This document shows positions 42,239 to 50,978 of a DNA stretch of 64,000 nucleotides, one piece after another. How positions within the stretch are numbered: the stretch's first letter is position 1; each line of letters starts with the position of its first letter. The notes beneath the pieces were generated by a model. It was not told the DNA's origin, ran no database searches, and was given only the letters and a program-made list of their open reading frames with translations. Source of the DNA: JBFHQE01 sp041592335 (GTDB lineage Bacteria > Pseudomonadota > Gammaproteobacteria > Thiohalobacterales > Thiohalobacteraceae). Location of the stretch: positions 62,001 to 126,000 of the forward strand of contig JBFHQE010000008.1 of NCBI GenBank assembly GCA_041592335.1, written 5' to 3'. The position numbers and the translations under genes were made by a program.

Positions 42239-43054
42239 ATGCCGGAATTACCCGAAGTCGAAACCACGCGTCGCGGCATAACACCGCACCTGCTCAATAA
42301 AACCGTTACCGGCGTTACGATCCGTCAACGCAAACTGCGCTGGCCAATCCCACGCACCCTGGATAAACAACTGCCGGGGCAGATGATTCAATCCGTCCAG
42401 CGCCGCGCCAAATATATTCTGATAACAACCGATGCAGGCACCTTGATCCTGCATCTTGGCATGTCCGGCTCATTACGCATCCTGTCGCACGACACACCCG
42501 CGGGCAAACATGACCATGTTGATATTCAGCTTGATGACGGACGTTGCCTGCGCCTGACCGATCCACGGCGTTTTGGCGCAGTGTTATGGACAACACAAGA
42601 CCCGAACGCACATGAGCTCATCACCCACCTTGGGCCAGAACCATTAAGCGAAGAGTTCAACACCGATTATCTATTCAACAAATCGCGCGGCCGCAAGGTG
42701 GCCATCAAGCAATTCATCATGGATGGCAAGGTCGTGGTCGGCGTCGGGAATATCTATGCCAACGAGTCGCTGTTCATGGCGGGCATTCATCCCCATCGCC
42801 CAGCCGGTAAGGTATCGAAAGCGCGTTATGAAAAACTGGTCGATTCAATCAAGAAAGTATTAAGCGCCTCGATCAAGATGGGTGGCACCACATTGCGCGA
42901 CTTTGTCGGCGGCGACGGTAAACCCGGGTACTTCAAACAAACCCTGCGCGTCTACGATCGAACGGGTGAAACATGCCACAGCTGCAAAACTGCTATAAAA
43001 GAAATGCGCACCGGCCAACGCTCAACTTTTTACTGCCCGACCTGTCAACGCTGA
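42239..43054 (+). CDS. mutM: Formamidopyrimidine-DNA glycosylase
   Basis: A 271-residue bifunctional DNA glycosylase/AP lyase that removes 8-oxoguanine. The catalytic N-terminal Pro-Glu is in MPELPEVETTRRG, the helix-two-turn-helix region has VGVGNIYANESLFMAGIHP, and the C-terminal zinc finger reads CHSCKTAIKEMRTGQRSTFY with CPTC closing it. It starts 9 bases after the ATP-grasp gene and overlaps the convergent ggt gene by 10 bases. Confidence 0.97.
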   Translation: MPELPEVETTRRGITPHLLNKTVTGVTIRQRKLRWPIPRTLDKQLPGQMIQSVQRRAKYILITTDAGTLILHLGMSGSLRILSHDTPAGKHDHVDIQLDDGRCLRLTDPRRFGAVLWTTQDPNAHELITHLGPEPLSEEFNTDYLFNKSRGRKVAIKQFIMDGKVVVGVGNIYANESLFMAGIHPHRPAGKVSKARYEKLVDSIKKVLSASIKMGGTTLRDFVGGDGKPGYFKQTLRVYDRTGETCHSCKTAIKEMRTGQRSTFYCPTCQR

Positions 43055-44712
43055 CCGACCCAGGAATCTCCCACACCACGCGGATCGCTCGCCGCAGTCA
43101 CCTTGTTTTGCCGCTTATCCCATAACACTGCCTGCATATTGCCCCAGGCGCTGTCCTGCTGATTCAACGCATGACCGCGCAGCTGCAGTTCGTCTTGCAC
43201 CTCCTGGCTGAGCGCACCGGGTTCCAGCTGAATCGCATCCGGCAGGTATTGATGATGAAAGCGCGGCCGACTCACCCAGTCGTTCACCGACCTGCCGTGC
43301 GCAAACTCCAGCGCACCCAGCAGCACCATGGTAATAATGCGCGAACCACCCGGCGTTCCCAAAATAGCGATGCGATCTTCGGTTTCCAGAAACGTCGGCG
43401 TCATGGATGACAGCATGCGCTTACCCGGCTCAATCGCATTGGCCTCCGCGCCAACCAGCCCATAAGCATTCGGCGCACCCGGCTTGGCCGAGAAGTCATC
43501 CATCTCATCATTCAGTAACACACCCGTGCCTGGTACAGTGAATGCAGCGCCAAAGGGATAGTTGATACTGAGCGTCGCCGCGACCCGGTTACCCTCTTTA
43601 TCAATGATGGAGAAATGCGTGGTATGCGGTCCATCGATCGACGGCTTGACCGGCGACAGCTCACTGCTCGCCGTGGCGCGATCCAACCGAATCGACTGGC
43701 GCAAACCGGCCGCGTAATCCGCGCTACCCAGCATGGCGAGCGGCACATCGACGAAGTCCGTATCGCCCAGATACTCGGCACGATCGCGATAGGCACGGCG
43801 CATGGCTTCCACGATCAGATGCGTCTGATCGGTTTCGTGCATCGCCGAGAGGTCAAAGCCGGACAGAATATTCAGCATTTCCACCAGCACAATCCCGCCG
43901 GAAGACGGTGGCGCGGCAGTGGTTATGGCGATGTTGTTGTAAGTTCCGCGCACGGGTTCGCGCTCAACAATGCGATAGGCATCCAGATCCTGTTGCGCCC
44001 AGATACCCCCGGCTGCCTTCACTCCCTTGATGAGCCTGTCCGCAACATCACCCTGGTAAAAACCCTCATGACCTTTTTGCGCCATGGCGCGCAGCGTATT
44101 CGCCAGATCGGGCTGCCTGATGACAAAACCTACTTCGGGAAGCTGTCCCTTGTCTAAAAAAATACCGGCCGTCTCGGCATCCTGCTGCATCACGCTTAAG
44201 CGAAAACCGGCCAGGCGCTGATAATAGGCATCCACGGCAAAACCTTCTTCGGCCAGGCGAATTGCGGGCGCCAGCGTTTTACCTAACGGCAAACGGCCAT
44301 ACTTGTCGGCGATATGCGCAAGCGCGGCCGGTTCGCCCGGAATACCCGCTGCCAGCGGGCCATTCATGGACAGACCGGGAACAACATGACCGGCATCATC
44401 CAGGTACATATCGCGATGCGCCGCTAGCGGCGCCTTTTCGCGCCCGTCGATCATGATCTCAAACTTATCGCTGGCACGATGTAGTAACCAGAAACCACCG
44501 CCGCCAATCCCGGAGCTGTAAGGCTCGACTACAGCCAGCGCAGCGCTGACCGCCACTGCCGCATCGAAGGCATTACCGCCCGCGTTTAAAATTTCAACGC
44601 CTGCTTCAGTCGCCAGGGGATGCGCGGACGCAATCGCAGCTGCAGGCGGATTAGCTGCATAAGTAACCGGTGAGATAAAAACCAGGAAAAGGTAAATCAG
44701 AACGATGCGCAT
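43045..44712 (-). CDS. ggt: Gamma-glutamyltransferase
   Basis: A 555-residue periplasmic proenzyme from the ATG at 44712, which begins a signal peptide (MRIVLIYLFLVFISPVTYA). The frame is open 147 bases further upstream, but that stretch has no family similarity. The autocleavage and nucleophile Thr lies in PHTTHFSIIDKEG; other marks are VVEPYSSGIGGGGFWLL and GTPGGSRIITMVLLG. It cleaves gamma-glutamyl bonds such as in glutathione. It occupies the same place (ggt-ferredoxin-coaD) as in Pseudomonas. Confidence 0.95.
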   Translation of the reverse strand: MRIVLIYLFLVFISPVTYAANPPAAAIASAHPLATEAGVEILNAGGNAFDAAVAVSAALAVVEPYSSGIGGGGFWLLHRASDKFEIMIDGREKAPLAAHRDMYLDDAGHVVPGLSMNGPLAAGIPGEPAALAHIADKYGRLPLGKTLAPAIRLAEEGFAVDAYYQRLAGFRLSVMQQDAETAGIFLDKGQLPEVGFVIRQPDLANTLRAMAQKGHEGFYQGDVADRLIKGVKAAGGIWAQQDLDAYRIVEREPVRGTYNNIAITTAAPPSSGGIVLVEMLNILSGFDLSAMHETDQTHLIVEAMRRAYRDRAEYLGDTDFVDVPLAMLGSADYAAGLRQSIRLDRATASSELSPVKPSIDGPHTTHFSIIDKEGNRVAATLSINYPFGAAFTVPGTGVLLNDEMDDFSAKPGAPNAYGLVGAEANAIEPGKRMLSSMTPTFLETEDRIAILGTPGGSRIITMVLLGALEFAHGRSVNDWVSRPRFHHQYLPDAIQLEPGALSQEVQDELQLRGHALNQQDSAWGNMQAVLWDKRQNKVTAASDPRGVGDSWVGQR

Positions 44713-44863
44713 AGTCTGTCTCGGGCGGTTGGTTGTTATCAAGGCAGCGAGTGGCTCCTGTCGAGGCAATTGTCCTGCGTCCTGACCAGAGGGAAAGCGC
44801 GGGACAATCCGAGTTAGACACGAGCATATTGATAACAGGCAACCGGCACAACCCAGCATAGAA

Positions 44864-44892
44864 GCAACAAAAAAGCCCCTTGCGGGGCTTTT
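44864..44892 (-). terminator. Terminator of the ferredoxin gene
   Basis: AAAAGCCCC (44871-44879) and GGGGCTTTT (44884-44892), four-base loop; read on the minus strand it runs into TTTTGTTG. It lies 22 bases after the ferredoxin stop. Confidence 0.88.
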
Positions 44893-44913
44893 CGAATTAC
44901 AAACCGCTCTGGA

Positions 44914-45168
44914 CTAGGCGGATTGCTGGGTGATTTTTTCGTACTTCTTCAGCAACTGCTCTTCGGTCTCTTCGTGGTTGGGATCGATAATAATGCAATC
45001 GACCGGGCACACATCCACGCACTGCGAAGTTTCATAGTGGCCTTTGCACTCGGTGCAAAGATCCGGGTTGATTTCGTAAATTTCGTCGCCCTGGTAAATG
45101 GCCTCGTTAGGGCATTCAGGCTCACACACATCGCAATTGATGCATTCGTCAGTAATCAGCAAAGACAT
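44914..45168 (-). CDS. YfhL-type 2[4Fe-4S] ferredoxin
   Basis: An 84-residue ferredoxin with two clusters: CINCDVCEPECP near the N-terminus, and CTECKGHYETSQC then CVDVCP, the second showing the longer insert typical of the YfhL/Alv type (known from Allochromatium vinosum FdI). It carries electrons at low potential. It lies between coaD and ggt, with its own terminator. The Alv-type insert fits the proposed lineage. Confidence 0.95.
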   Translation of the reverse strand: MSLLITDECINCDVCEPECPNEAIYQGDEIYEINPDLCTECKGHYETSQCVDVCPVDCIIIDPNHEETEEQLLKKYEKITQQSA

Positions 45169-45232
45169 GATCTTCTCCGCAACAGCCCGTCACTTGGGAC
45201 GCAGCCTGGTCAAACAATTTGATGCGCGAATA

Positions 45233-45712
45233 TTAACCGAGACGCGCCTTGAGTGCAGCCACAACCTTTTCAGGGACAAAACGTGACACGTCCCCGCCGA
45301 GGGTGGCAATTTCGCGCACCAGGCTTGAGGAAACATAGGCATATTGATCGGCGGGACGCAGAAAAATTGTCTCCACCTCCGGCGCCAGCTGCCGATTCAT
45401 GCCAGCCAGCTGGAATTCATACTCGAAATCCGAGACGGCCCGCAGTCCGCGCAAGATGAACTGCGCACGCTGCGCCTGCACGAAATCCACCAGCAGGCCA
45501 GTAAATGGCAGCACCGTGACATTGGAGAGGTGTTCCAACACGGACTCCGCCAGCACCACCCGCTCTTCCAGCGGAAACACCGGGTTCTTGCCCGTGGTGC
45601 CCGCCACCGCCACGATGACCCGGTCGAACAGGCGCGAGGCGCGTTCCACCAGATCGGAATGGCCATAGGTGATGGGATCGAAAGTTCCAGGATAGACAGC
45701 GCAGGTTTCCAT
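45233..45712 (-). CDS. coaD: Phosphopantetheine adenylyltransferase
   Basis: A 159-residue enzyme of coenzyme A synthesis, starting at the ATG at 45712 (METCAVYPGTFDPITYGHSD). The frame stays open 192 bases further upstream inside rsmD, but those residues do not belong to the family. The nucleotidyltransferase motif is GTFDPITYGH, and the C-terminal YVSSSLVREIATLGGDVSRF is conserved. It follows rsmD by 8 bases, the usual rsmD-coaD pair. Confidence 0.97.
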   Translation of the reverse strand: METCAVYPGTFDPITYGHSDLVERASRLFDRVIVAVAGTTGKNPVFPLEERVVLAESVLEHLSNVTVLPFTGLLVDFVQAQRAQFILRGLRAVSDFEYEFQLAGMNRQLAPEVETIFLRPADQYAYVSSSLVREIATLGGDVSRFVPEKVVAALKARLG

Positions 45713-45720
45713 GCGGCGAA

Positions 45721-46299
45721 TTATACGCGACGCGCCAGCCGGTAGCCCACATCGCCGGCTACTTTTGAGCGCACAATGGCAAATCCGTCCGGCAGGGCGT
45801 TGCCAATTTCCGTTTCCGGCAGGCTCTTTTCGCTTTCCAGGTACAGCACGGAACCGGCATGCAGCCAACCTCGCGCGAGTTGCTTGAGAACCGGTTCCAG
45901 CCATTGCTGGCCAAAGGGTGGATCCAGAAAAACCACATCAAAAGGCACGGGATTGCCCGCAAGGAACGATTCAGCGGATTGCGGCACAACCTCGATATTA
46001 TCCGCCTGTAACAGTCCGGCCTGTTGCTTGAGCTGACGTGCCGTCGCGGCATTGGATTCCACCATCACCACCTGGTTCGCCTCGCGGCTGGCGGCTTCGA
46101 AACCCAACGCACCACTCCCGGCAAACAAATCCAGGCAACGTGCGCCGGGCACATCGTACATCAGCCAGTTGAACAGGGTTTCACGCACACGGTCCGGTGT
46201 CGGCCGCAGACCCGGTGCCGCCTGGAAGGCAATCTTGCGCCCACGCCACTGCCCACCGATCAGGCGCAGATAACTGAATGCAGACTTGGGCTTGGGCAT
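45721..46299 (-). CDS. rsmD: 16S rRNA (guanine(966)-N(2))-methyltransferase
   Basis: A 192-residue Rossmann methyltransferase from the ATG at 46299 (MPKPKSAFSYLRLIGGQWRG); an in-frame ATG 36 bases earlier is possible. The SAM motif is CLDLFAGSGALGFEA and the catalytic motif is FLDPPFG. RGRK and PTPDRVRETLFNWL are typical of RsmD. It sits just upstream of coaD. Confidence 0.95.
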   Translation of the reverse strand: MPKPKSAFSYLRLIGGQWRGRKIAFQAAPGLRPTPDRVRETLFNWLMYDVPGARCLDLFAGSGALGFEAASREANQVVMVESNAATARQLKQQAGLLQADNIEVVPQSAESFLAGNPVPFDVVFLDPPFGQQWLEPVLKQLARGWLHAGSVLYLESEKSLPETEIGNALPDGFAIVRSKVAGDVGYRLARRV

Positions 46300-46344
46300 G
46301 ACAAACGACCGAATACAGAAACGGCCGCTCATCATGCAGACGGA

Positions 46345-46977
46345 TTAATGCCCGGTCAAACCCCTGCCCCGGGCAAGCCCAAGCAGACCCAGCAACCCTG
46401 AGCCAAACAACCAGAGCGCGGCGGGAACCGGCACTGCCGAGACCACCCCCGGCGTCGGCAGTCCCGCCACGAAGTCCGTGAAGTTGTCATCCGTATCCAC
46501 CAGGCTCCAGCGCGCCAGACTTTCACCCGTGGCCGCCGCCAGGGCGGCATTCCCCTCGCCCGCAAACACGGCGCCGCTGAAATCGCCATAGCCCAGCGCA
46601 TCCATCAATGTGGCTCCCTGAAACAGCTGAATGGAATCCGGGCCATTCTGGAAATCGGCACTGGCAATCAGCAGGTCCGCATTGGCAACCTCGGTCGCAC
46701 CGCCATTGCTGTCCGCGATAACGAATACGCCATCGTCCGGAATCAGTCCCGACAGGGCGATGTTGTGCGTAGTACTACCGTCGAACCCGTTTATGCCGAC
46801 CAGCGACCAACCATCGAGATCGGTACCCGCCGTGCCATACAGCTCAACAAACACCTTACCGTTGTCGCCGCCGTCGGCATCGTAAAAGACTTCGGAAATG
46901 ATCACGCTGGAAAACGCGTTTGTAGAACCAAAAAGAAATAACGGCGCGCAGAACGCGCGCCAGAGTTGCCTGTCCAT
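46345..46977 (-). CDS. Lamin-tail-domain protein with VPxPA C-terminal sorting tail
   Basis: A 210-residue exported protein with a signal peptide (about residues 1-23). A lamin-tail-like beta domain follows, with VIISEVFYDADGGDNGKVFV, a LDGWSLVGINGFDG strand pair and DGVFVIADSNGG. The C-terminus VPVPAALWLFGSGLLGLLGL then ARGRG is a variant of the PEP-CTERM-type tail recognised by exosortase/archaeosortase-like systems. It is therefore probably processed at the inner membrane and secreted or surface-attached. No exosortase gene is in the window. It lies between rsmD and the M16 operon; a perfect 22-base palindrome lies upstream. Confidence 0.82.
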   Translation of the reverse strand: MDRQLWRAFCAPLFLFGSTNAFSSVIISEVFYDADGGDNGKVFVELYGTAGTDLDGWSLVGINGFDGSTTHNIALSGLIPDDGVFVIADSNGGATEVANADLLIASADFQNGPDSIQLFQGATLMDALGYGDFSGAVFAGEGNAALAAATGESLARWSLVDTDDNFTDFVAGLPTPGVVSAVPVPAALWLFGSGLLGLLGLARGRGLTGH

Positions 46978-47093
46978 GGCCGTAGCTCCCTTAAGATTTA
47001 CAAATTGATTATTCTCGCCCTGCTTTCCCTAGCAGAGCGGAAGTCATACTACCTAGTCGCTACTGTTCGCTGTATCAGGATTTGACCAAGCTT

Positions 47094-47115
47094 CACGTAA
47101 GCATATGCTTACGTG
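47094..47115. promoter_or_regulatory. Perfect 22-base palindrome
   Basis: CACGTAAGCAT followed by its exact reverse complement ATGCTTACGTG, with no loop. It lies 4 bases after the M16B stop and 117 bases upstream of the lamin-tail gene. A loop-free dyad favours a protein operator over a terminator. Confidence 0.6.
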
Positions 47116-47118
47116 GCA

Positions 47119-48408
47119 TTAGCCTCCAACAACCACAGTTAATAAACGATCTGGATGAACGCGCCGCTTGAAGGCATCGTGAACCTGGTCGCGCGTAACG
47201 GAACCGATGCGTTCATTAAACTGCTCGAGATAATCCAGCGGCAAATCATAAAAGCCAATCATCGCCAGGTAGCCGAGTATTTTGCTATTGCTGTCGATGC
47301 GCAGCGGATAACCACCCGTAATGTTGTTAACCGCAAATGCCAGTTCGGCCTCGGTCGGCCCCTGCTCAATAAACGTCCACAGCGTATCGCGCAACACCGT
47401 CAACGCCTCCTGCGACTGTTCATTCCTGGTCTGCAACCCCATCTGGAAAGGCCCGAATTCCGCCATCGGCAGGAAGTAGGAATAGGCACTGTAGGCCAGA
47501 CCGCGCTGCTCGCGGATTTCATTACTGATGCGCGACACCAGGCCGCCGCCACCCAGAATGTAATTCCCGACGTAGAGCGCGAAATAATCCGGATCGCCGC
47601 GCTTCATCCCCGGCTGGCCCATCAGGATATGCGTCTGGCTGGAACTGTGCTCGATGCGTGTTTCTTCGGCACGTGGCAACGCAGCCACCGTTGGTAGTTC
47701 CGCCGCGGGCTCTCCGGTCGGCAGTTGCGCACTCAACCTGTTGGCCAGCGCTTCTGCCTCGGCACGGTCGATATCGCCGACAATGGCGATCACCAGGTTG
47801 CGGGCAACATAAAACCGGCGATGGAAATTCAGCAGATCTTCACGATTGAGATCAGCCACCGAGTCCAGCGTACCCTGCGGCGGCGTGGCGTAAGGGTGAT
47901 TGCCAAACAGTCCCGCATAAAACGCCTTCTCGGCCACTTCGCCCGGCTGCTGACTGGCCAGCTTCAGACCGACCAGGGCGCGTTCACGTTCACGCTGGAA
48001 ATCCGTTTCGGCAAAACGCGGCGTCGAGACGATGGCTTCCAGTACACCCAAAGCCGTGTCAGAACGCTGACTGTCACTCAAACTCCGCAAGCCCACCCAG
48101 GCCATGTCGCGCTCGGCGCCACTATCGAGCCGCGCGCCCACCTGTTCAAGCTGTTGCGCAATCAGGTCCGCCGACCAGTCACCCGCCCCCTGATCCAGCA
48201 GGGCATTGGTCATCACGGCCAGCCCGGGCTTGTCGCCATCGCGCGCCGCGCCCGCATCGAACACCAGCCGCACATCGATCATGGGCAACTCATGCGCCGC
48301 CACAAACATCACCTTTGCGCCATTACGGGTTTGCCAGGACTCGATCGGTGGCATCGCCTGCGCCAGCGCCGTCCACAACAGTGAAATAACGATAAGTACG
48401 TTTTTCAT
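47119..48408 (-). CDS. M16 family peptidase-like subunit lacking the zinc motif
   Basis: A 429-residue exported protein (signal MKNVLIVISLLWTALAQA). It has the M16 fold (VFDAGAARDGDKPGLAVMTN, NLVIAIVGDIDRAEAEALAN) but no HxxEH in the place where the catalytic zinc site should be. The C-terminal Arg/Tyr pair NEIREQRGLAYSAYS is kept. Such a protein typically pairs with an active M16 subunit; the active one is encoded immediately upstream with an ATGA overlap. Periplasmic, substrate unknown. Confidence 0.9.
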   Translation of the reverse strand: MKNVLIVISLLWTALAQAMPPIESWQTRNGAKVMFVAAHELPMIDVRLVFDAGAARDGDKPGLAVMTNALLDQGAGDWSADLIAQQLEQVGARLDSGAERDMAWVGLRSLSDSQRSDTALGVLEAIVSTPRFAETDFQRERERALVGLKLASQQPGEVAEKAFYAGLFGNHPYATPPQGTLDSVADLNREDLLNFHRRFYVARNLVIAIVGDIDRAEAEALANRLSAQLPTGEPAAELPTVAALPRAEETRIEHSSSQTHILMGQPGMKRGDPDYFALYVGNYILGGGGLVSRISNEIREQRGLAYSAYSYFLPMAEFGPFQMGLQTRNEQSQEALTVLRDTLWTFIEQGPTEAELAFAVNNITGGYPLRIDSNSKILGYLAMIGFYDLPLDYLEQFNERIGSVTRDQVHDAFKRRVHPDRLLTVVVGG

Positions 48409-49838
48409 CGGCCATGCCCTCCGCCCATGATGGCGGCGCGCGCACGCGCCTTCGCCAGTGCATCCATCGGTTGCGGATCAAGCACCGCGACCGTCAAGGT
48501 GTCTTTGACCAGGTATTTCTTCGCCACGGCCTGCACCTGTTCGGCGGTCACCGCCTGAATCTTCTCGACATAAGCTTCACCCGCCTGCCAGTCGATACCG
48601 CGCGCTTCCAGCTGGCCGATCTTCATTGCCTGATAAAACACGGAATCTTCGCCATACACCTTGTCCGCCAGCACCTGCGCTTTCACGCGTTCCAGCTCCT
48701 TCGGCGACACCGGCGTGGTTTTAATTTTTTCCACTTCCGCCATCAGGGCTGCCTCGACTTCTTCAATGCTACGCCCGGTCGCCGGCACACCGTCAAACAG
48801 GAACAAACCTGCCTGTCGCTCATACAGGTCATAACCGGCGCCGGCACTGGCCGCCACCTGCTGCGCGCGCACCAGTGATTTCGACAGTCGCGCACTGGCA
48901 CCACCGTCCAGCACCCCGGCCAGCACTTCCAGCGCATAGGGTTCCCAGTCAACCTCCGCACCCAGTAACACCGGCGTCTTGTAGCCCATGATCAGGTAAG
49001 GCACCTCGGCTGGCGCCTTCACGACAATGCGCCGCTCGCCCTGCTGTTTCACTTCCTCGCGTGGTTTGGGCGGCTCAATCTCGCTCGGCTGCAAATTCCC
49101 GAAATGCTTGAGCGCCAGCGCGTAGACCTCGGCCGGGTTCACGTCGCCCGCCACCACCACGATGGCATTGTTCGGCGCGTACCATTGCCGATACCAGGCT
49201 TCCAGGTCCTGCAACTTGAGGTTTTGCAGATCATTCATCCAGCCGATCACCGGCAGGCGACTGGAACTGCTCATGAAGGCGGCGGCATTGAAGCGCTCAT
49301 AGGTCAGGCTCTCCGCCTTGTCCTCGGTACGCAGGCGGCGCTCTTCCATTACCACCTGCACCTCCTTGGCGAATTCCTTTTCCTGCAGCAACAGGTTGCG
49401 CATGCGATCCGCTTCCATTTCAAACGATACCGGCAGACGCGATTTTTCCAGGCTCTGGAAATAGGCGGTGTAATCACGGCTGGTGAAGGCGTTTTCGCGT
49501 CCGCCCTGTTCCGCGATAATGCGCGAGAATTCACCGGGGCCGTGCTTCTTCGTTCCCTGGAACATCATGTGCTCCAGTACATGCGAGATTCCGGTAATAC
49601 CATCGTATTCGTAGGTAGAGCCAACCCTGTACCAGACCTGGGACACCACCACGGGGGCGCGATGATCTTCCTTGACGATCAGCCGCAGCCCGTTATCGAG
49701 CCGGTATTCAGTCACGGCACCGATCTGCACCATCGGTTCCACTGCGGGCCTAACGCGGCTCACGCCGCCAGGCTGACAACCCGCCAGCAGCAGGCTGGCG
49801 GATGCAATCATGATTGCACTCAACTTCATTAACTTCAT
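48405..49838 (-). CDS. M16 family zinc peptidase, lipoprotein
   Basis: A 477-residue lipoprotein (ASLLLAGC, lipid Cys at 21). The inverted zinc motif H86-VLE-H90 is present in ISHVLEHMMFQGTKKHGPGE, and the third ligand Glu lies in the ERRLRTEDKAE region. Active processing peptidase of the PqqL/YmxG type, likely forming a heterodimer with the inactive subunit downstream. In Pseudomonas the same pair precedes ftsY. Divergent from ftsY across 75 bases. Confidence 0.92.
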   Translation of the reverse strand: MKLMKLSAIMIASASLLLAGCQPGGVSRVRPAVEPMVQIGAVTEYRLDNGLRLIVKEDHRAPVVVSQVWYRVGSTYEYDGITGISHVLEHMMFQGTKKHGPGEFSRIIAEQGGRENAFTSRDYTAYFQSLEKSRLPVSFEMEADRMRNLLLQEKEFAKEVQVVMEERRLRTEDKAESLTYERFNAAAFMSSSSRLPVIGWMNDLQNLKLQDLEAWYRQWYAPNNAIVVVAGDVNPAEVYALALKHFGNLQPSEIEPPKPREEVKQQGERRIVVKAPAEVPYLIMGYKTPVLLGAEVDWEPYALEVLAGVLDGGASARLSKSLVRAQQVAASAGAGYDLYERQAGLFLFDGVPATGRSIEEVEAALMAEVEKIKTTPVSPKELERVKAQVLADKVYGEDSVFYQAMKIGQLEARGIDWQAGEAYVEKIQAVTAEQVQAVAKKYLVKDTLTVAVLDPQPMDALAKARARAAIMGGGHGR

Positions 49839-49913
49839 GTTTGTTCCTTAACTCCGAGGCCGGGCCAATGGTAGGATAAGCGCCCGACATACGCGATTAT
49901 TAAGACAGCCTCG

Positions 49914-50978
49914 ATGATATTTGGTTTTGGCCGTAACAAATCAACAGAATCCTCCAAGGAAAAAAACCAGGACACAACGGCGACGACCGCTGCCAGCGAA
50001 CAACCCGCTAAGGCAGACGCCGCACCGCCGAAAAAGCCCGGGCTGTTTGCGCGCCTCAAATCCGGCCTGGCCAAAACCCGCAGCGTTCTCAACTCCGACA
50101 TCCGCGACCTGGTGTCGCTCAGCCGGAAAATCGATGACGACCTGCTGGATGAACTGGAAACCCAGCTGCTGGTTGCCGACCTTGGTGTCGAGGCCACCCA
50201 GGAGATCATTGCCGACCTCACCCAGCGCGTCGCACGCAACCAGTTAAATGATGCCGACGCCCTGCTGGCCGCCCTGCGCGAAGACATGGCGACCATTCTC
50301 CGACCCTGCAACCAGCCGCTGATCATACCGCAACAGGACTCGCCCTTTGTGATCCTGATGGTCGGCATCAACGGCGCGGGCAAAACCACCACCATCGGCA
50401 AACTGGCGCGCCGCTTTCAGTCCGAGGGCAAAAGCGTCATGCTGGCGGCGGGCGACACCTTCCGTGCCGCCGCCGTGGAACAGCTGCAGGTCTGGGGCGA
50501 ACGCAACAATATCCCGGTCGTGGCACAGGCCACCGGCGCGGACAGCGCCTCGGTCATCTACGATGCCATTCAATCCGCGCAGGCCAGGGGCATCAACGTT
50601 GTGATCGCCGATACCGCCGGCCGCCTGCACACCCAGTCGAACCTGATGGATGAGCTGAAAAAGGTCAAACGCGTCATGGGTAAACTGGACGAGGCGGCGC
50701 CTCACGAAGTCATGCTGATCGTGGATGCCGGGACCGGCCAGAATGCACTTAACCAGGCACTCGAATTTCATCAGGCCGTCGGCCTGACCGGCATCTCGCT
50801 CACCAAGCTGGACGGCACCGCCAAGGGCGGCATCATTTTCGCCATCGCCAAGCGGCTGGGCGTACCGATCCGCTTTATCGGCGTGGGCGAAGGCATTGAA
50901 GACCTGCGCCCGTTCGATGCCGAGGATTTCGTCACCGCCCTGTTCGCCATCGAGGCCGAAGGCACTGCGGATTCATGA
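49914..50978 (+). CDS. ftsY: Signal recognition particle receptor FtsY
   Basis: A 354-residue SRP receptor GTPase. A short, acidic and Ala-rich A domain (residues about 1-50) is followed by the NG domain: G1 GINGAGKTTTIGKLARRF, GDTFRAAAVEQL, G3 DTAGRLHTQSNLMDELKKV and G4 TKLDGTAKGG. It targets membrane proteins co-translationally to SecYEG. First of ftsY-ftsE-ftsX, with an ATGA overlap to ftsE. Confidence 0.97.
   Translation: MIFGFGRNKSTESSKEKNQDTTATTAASEQPAKADAAPPKKPGLFARLKSGLAKTRSVLNSDIRDLVSLSRKIDDDLLDELETQLLVADLGVEATQEIIADLTQRVARNQLNDADALLAALREDMATILRPCNQPLIIPQQDSPFVILMVGINGAGKTTTIGKLARRFQSEGKSVMLAAGDTFRAAAVEQLQVWGERNNIPVVAQATGADSASVIYDAIQSAQARGINVVIADTAGRLHTQSNLMDELKKVKRVMGKLDEAAPHEVMLIVDAGTGQNALNQALEFHQAVGLTGISLTKLDGTAKGGIIFAIAKRLGVPIRFIGVGEGIEDLRPFDAEDFVTALFAIEAEGTADS

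Noticed and set aside
44713..44859. 49-residue N-terminal extension of ggt
   Set aside because: It would bury the signal peptide that begins at 44712, and has no family similarity.
45713..45904. 64-residue N-terminal extension of coaD
   Set aside because: The frame is open, but it lies inside rsmD and the CoaD family starts directly before the YPGTFDP motif at 45712.
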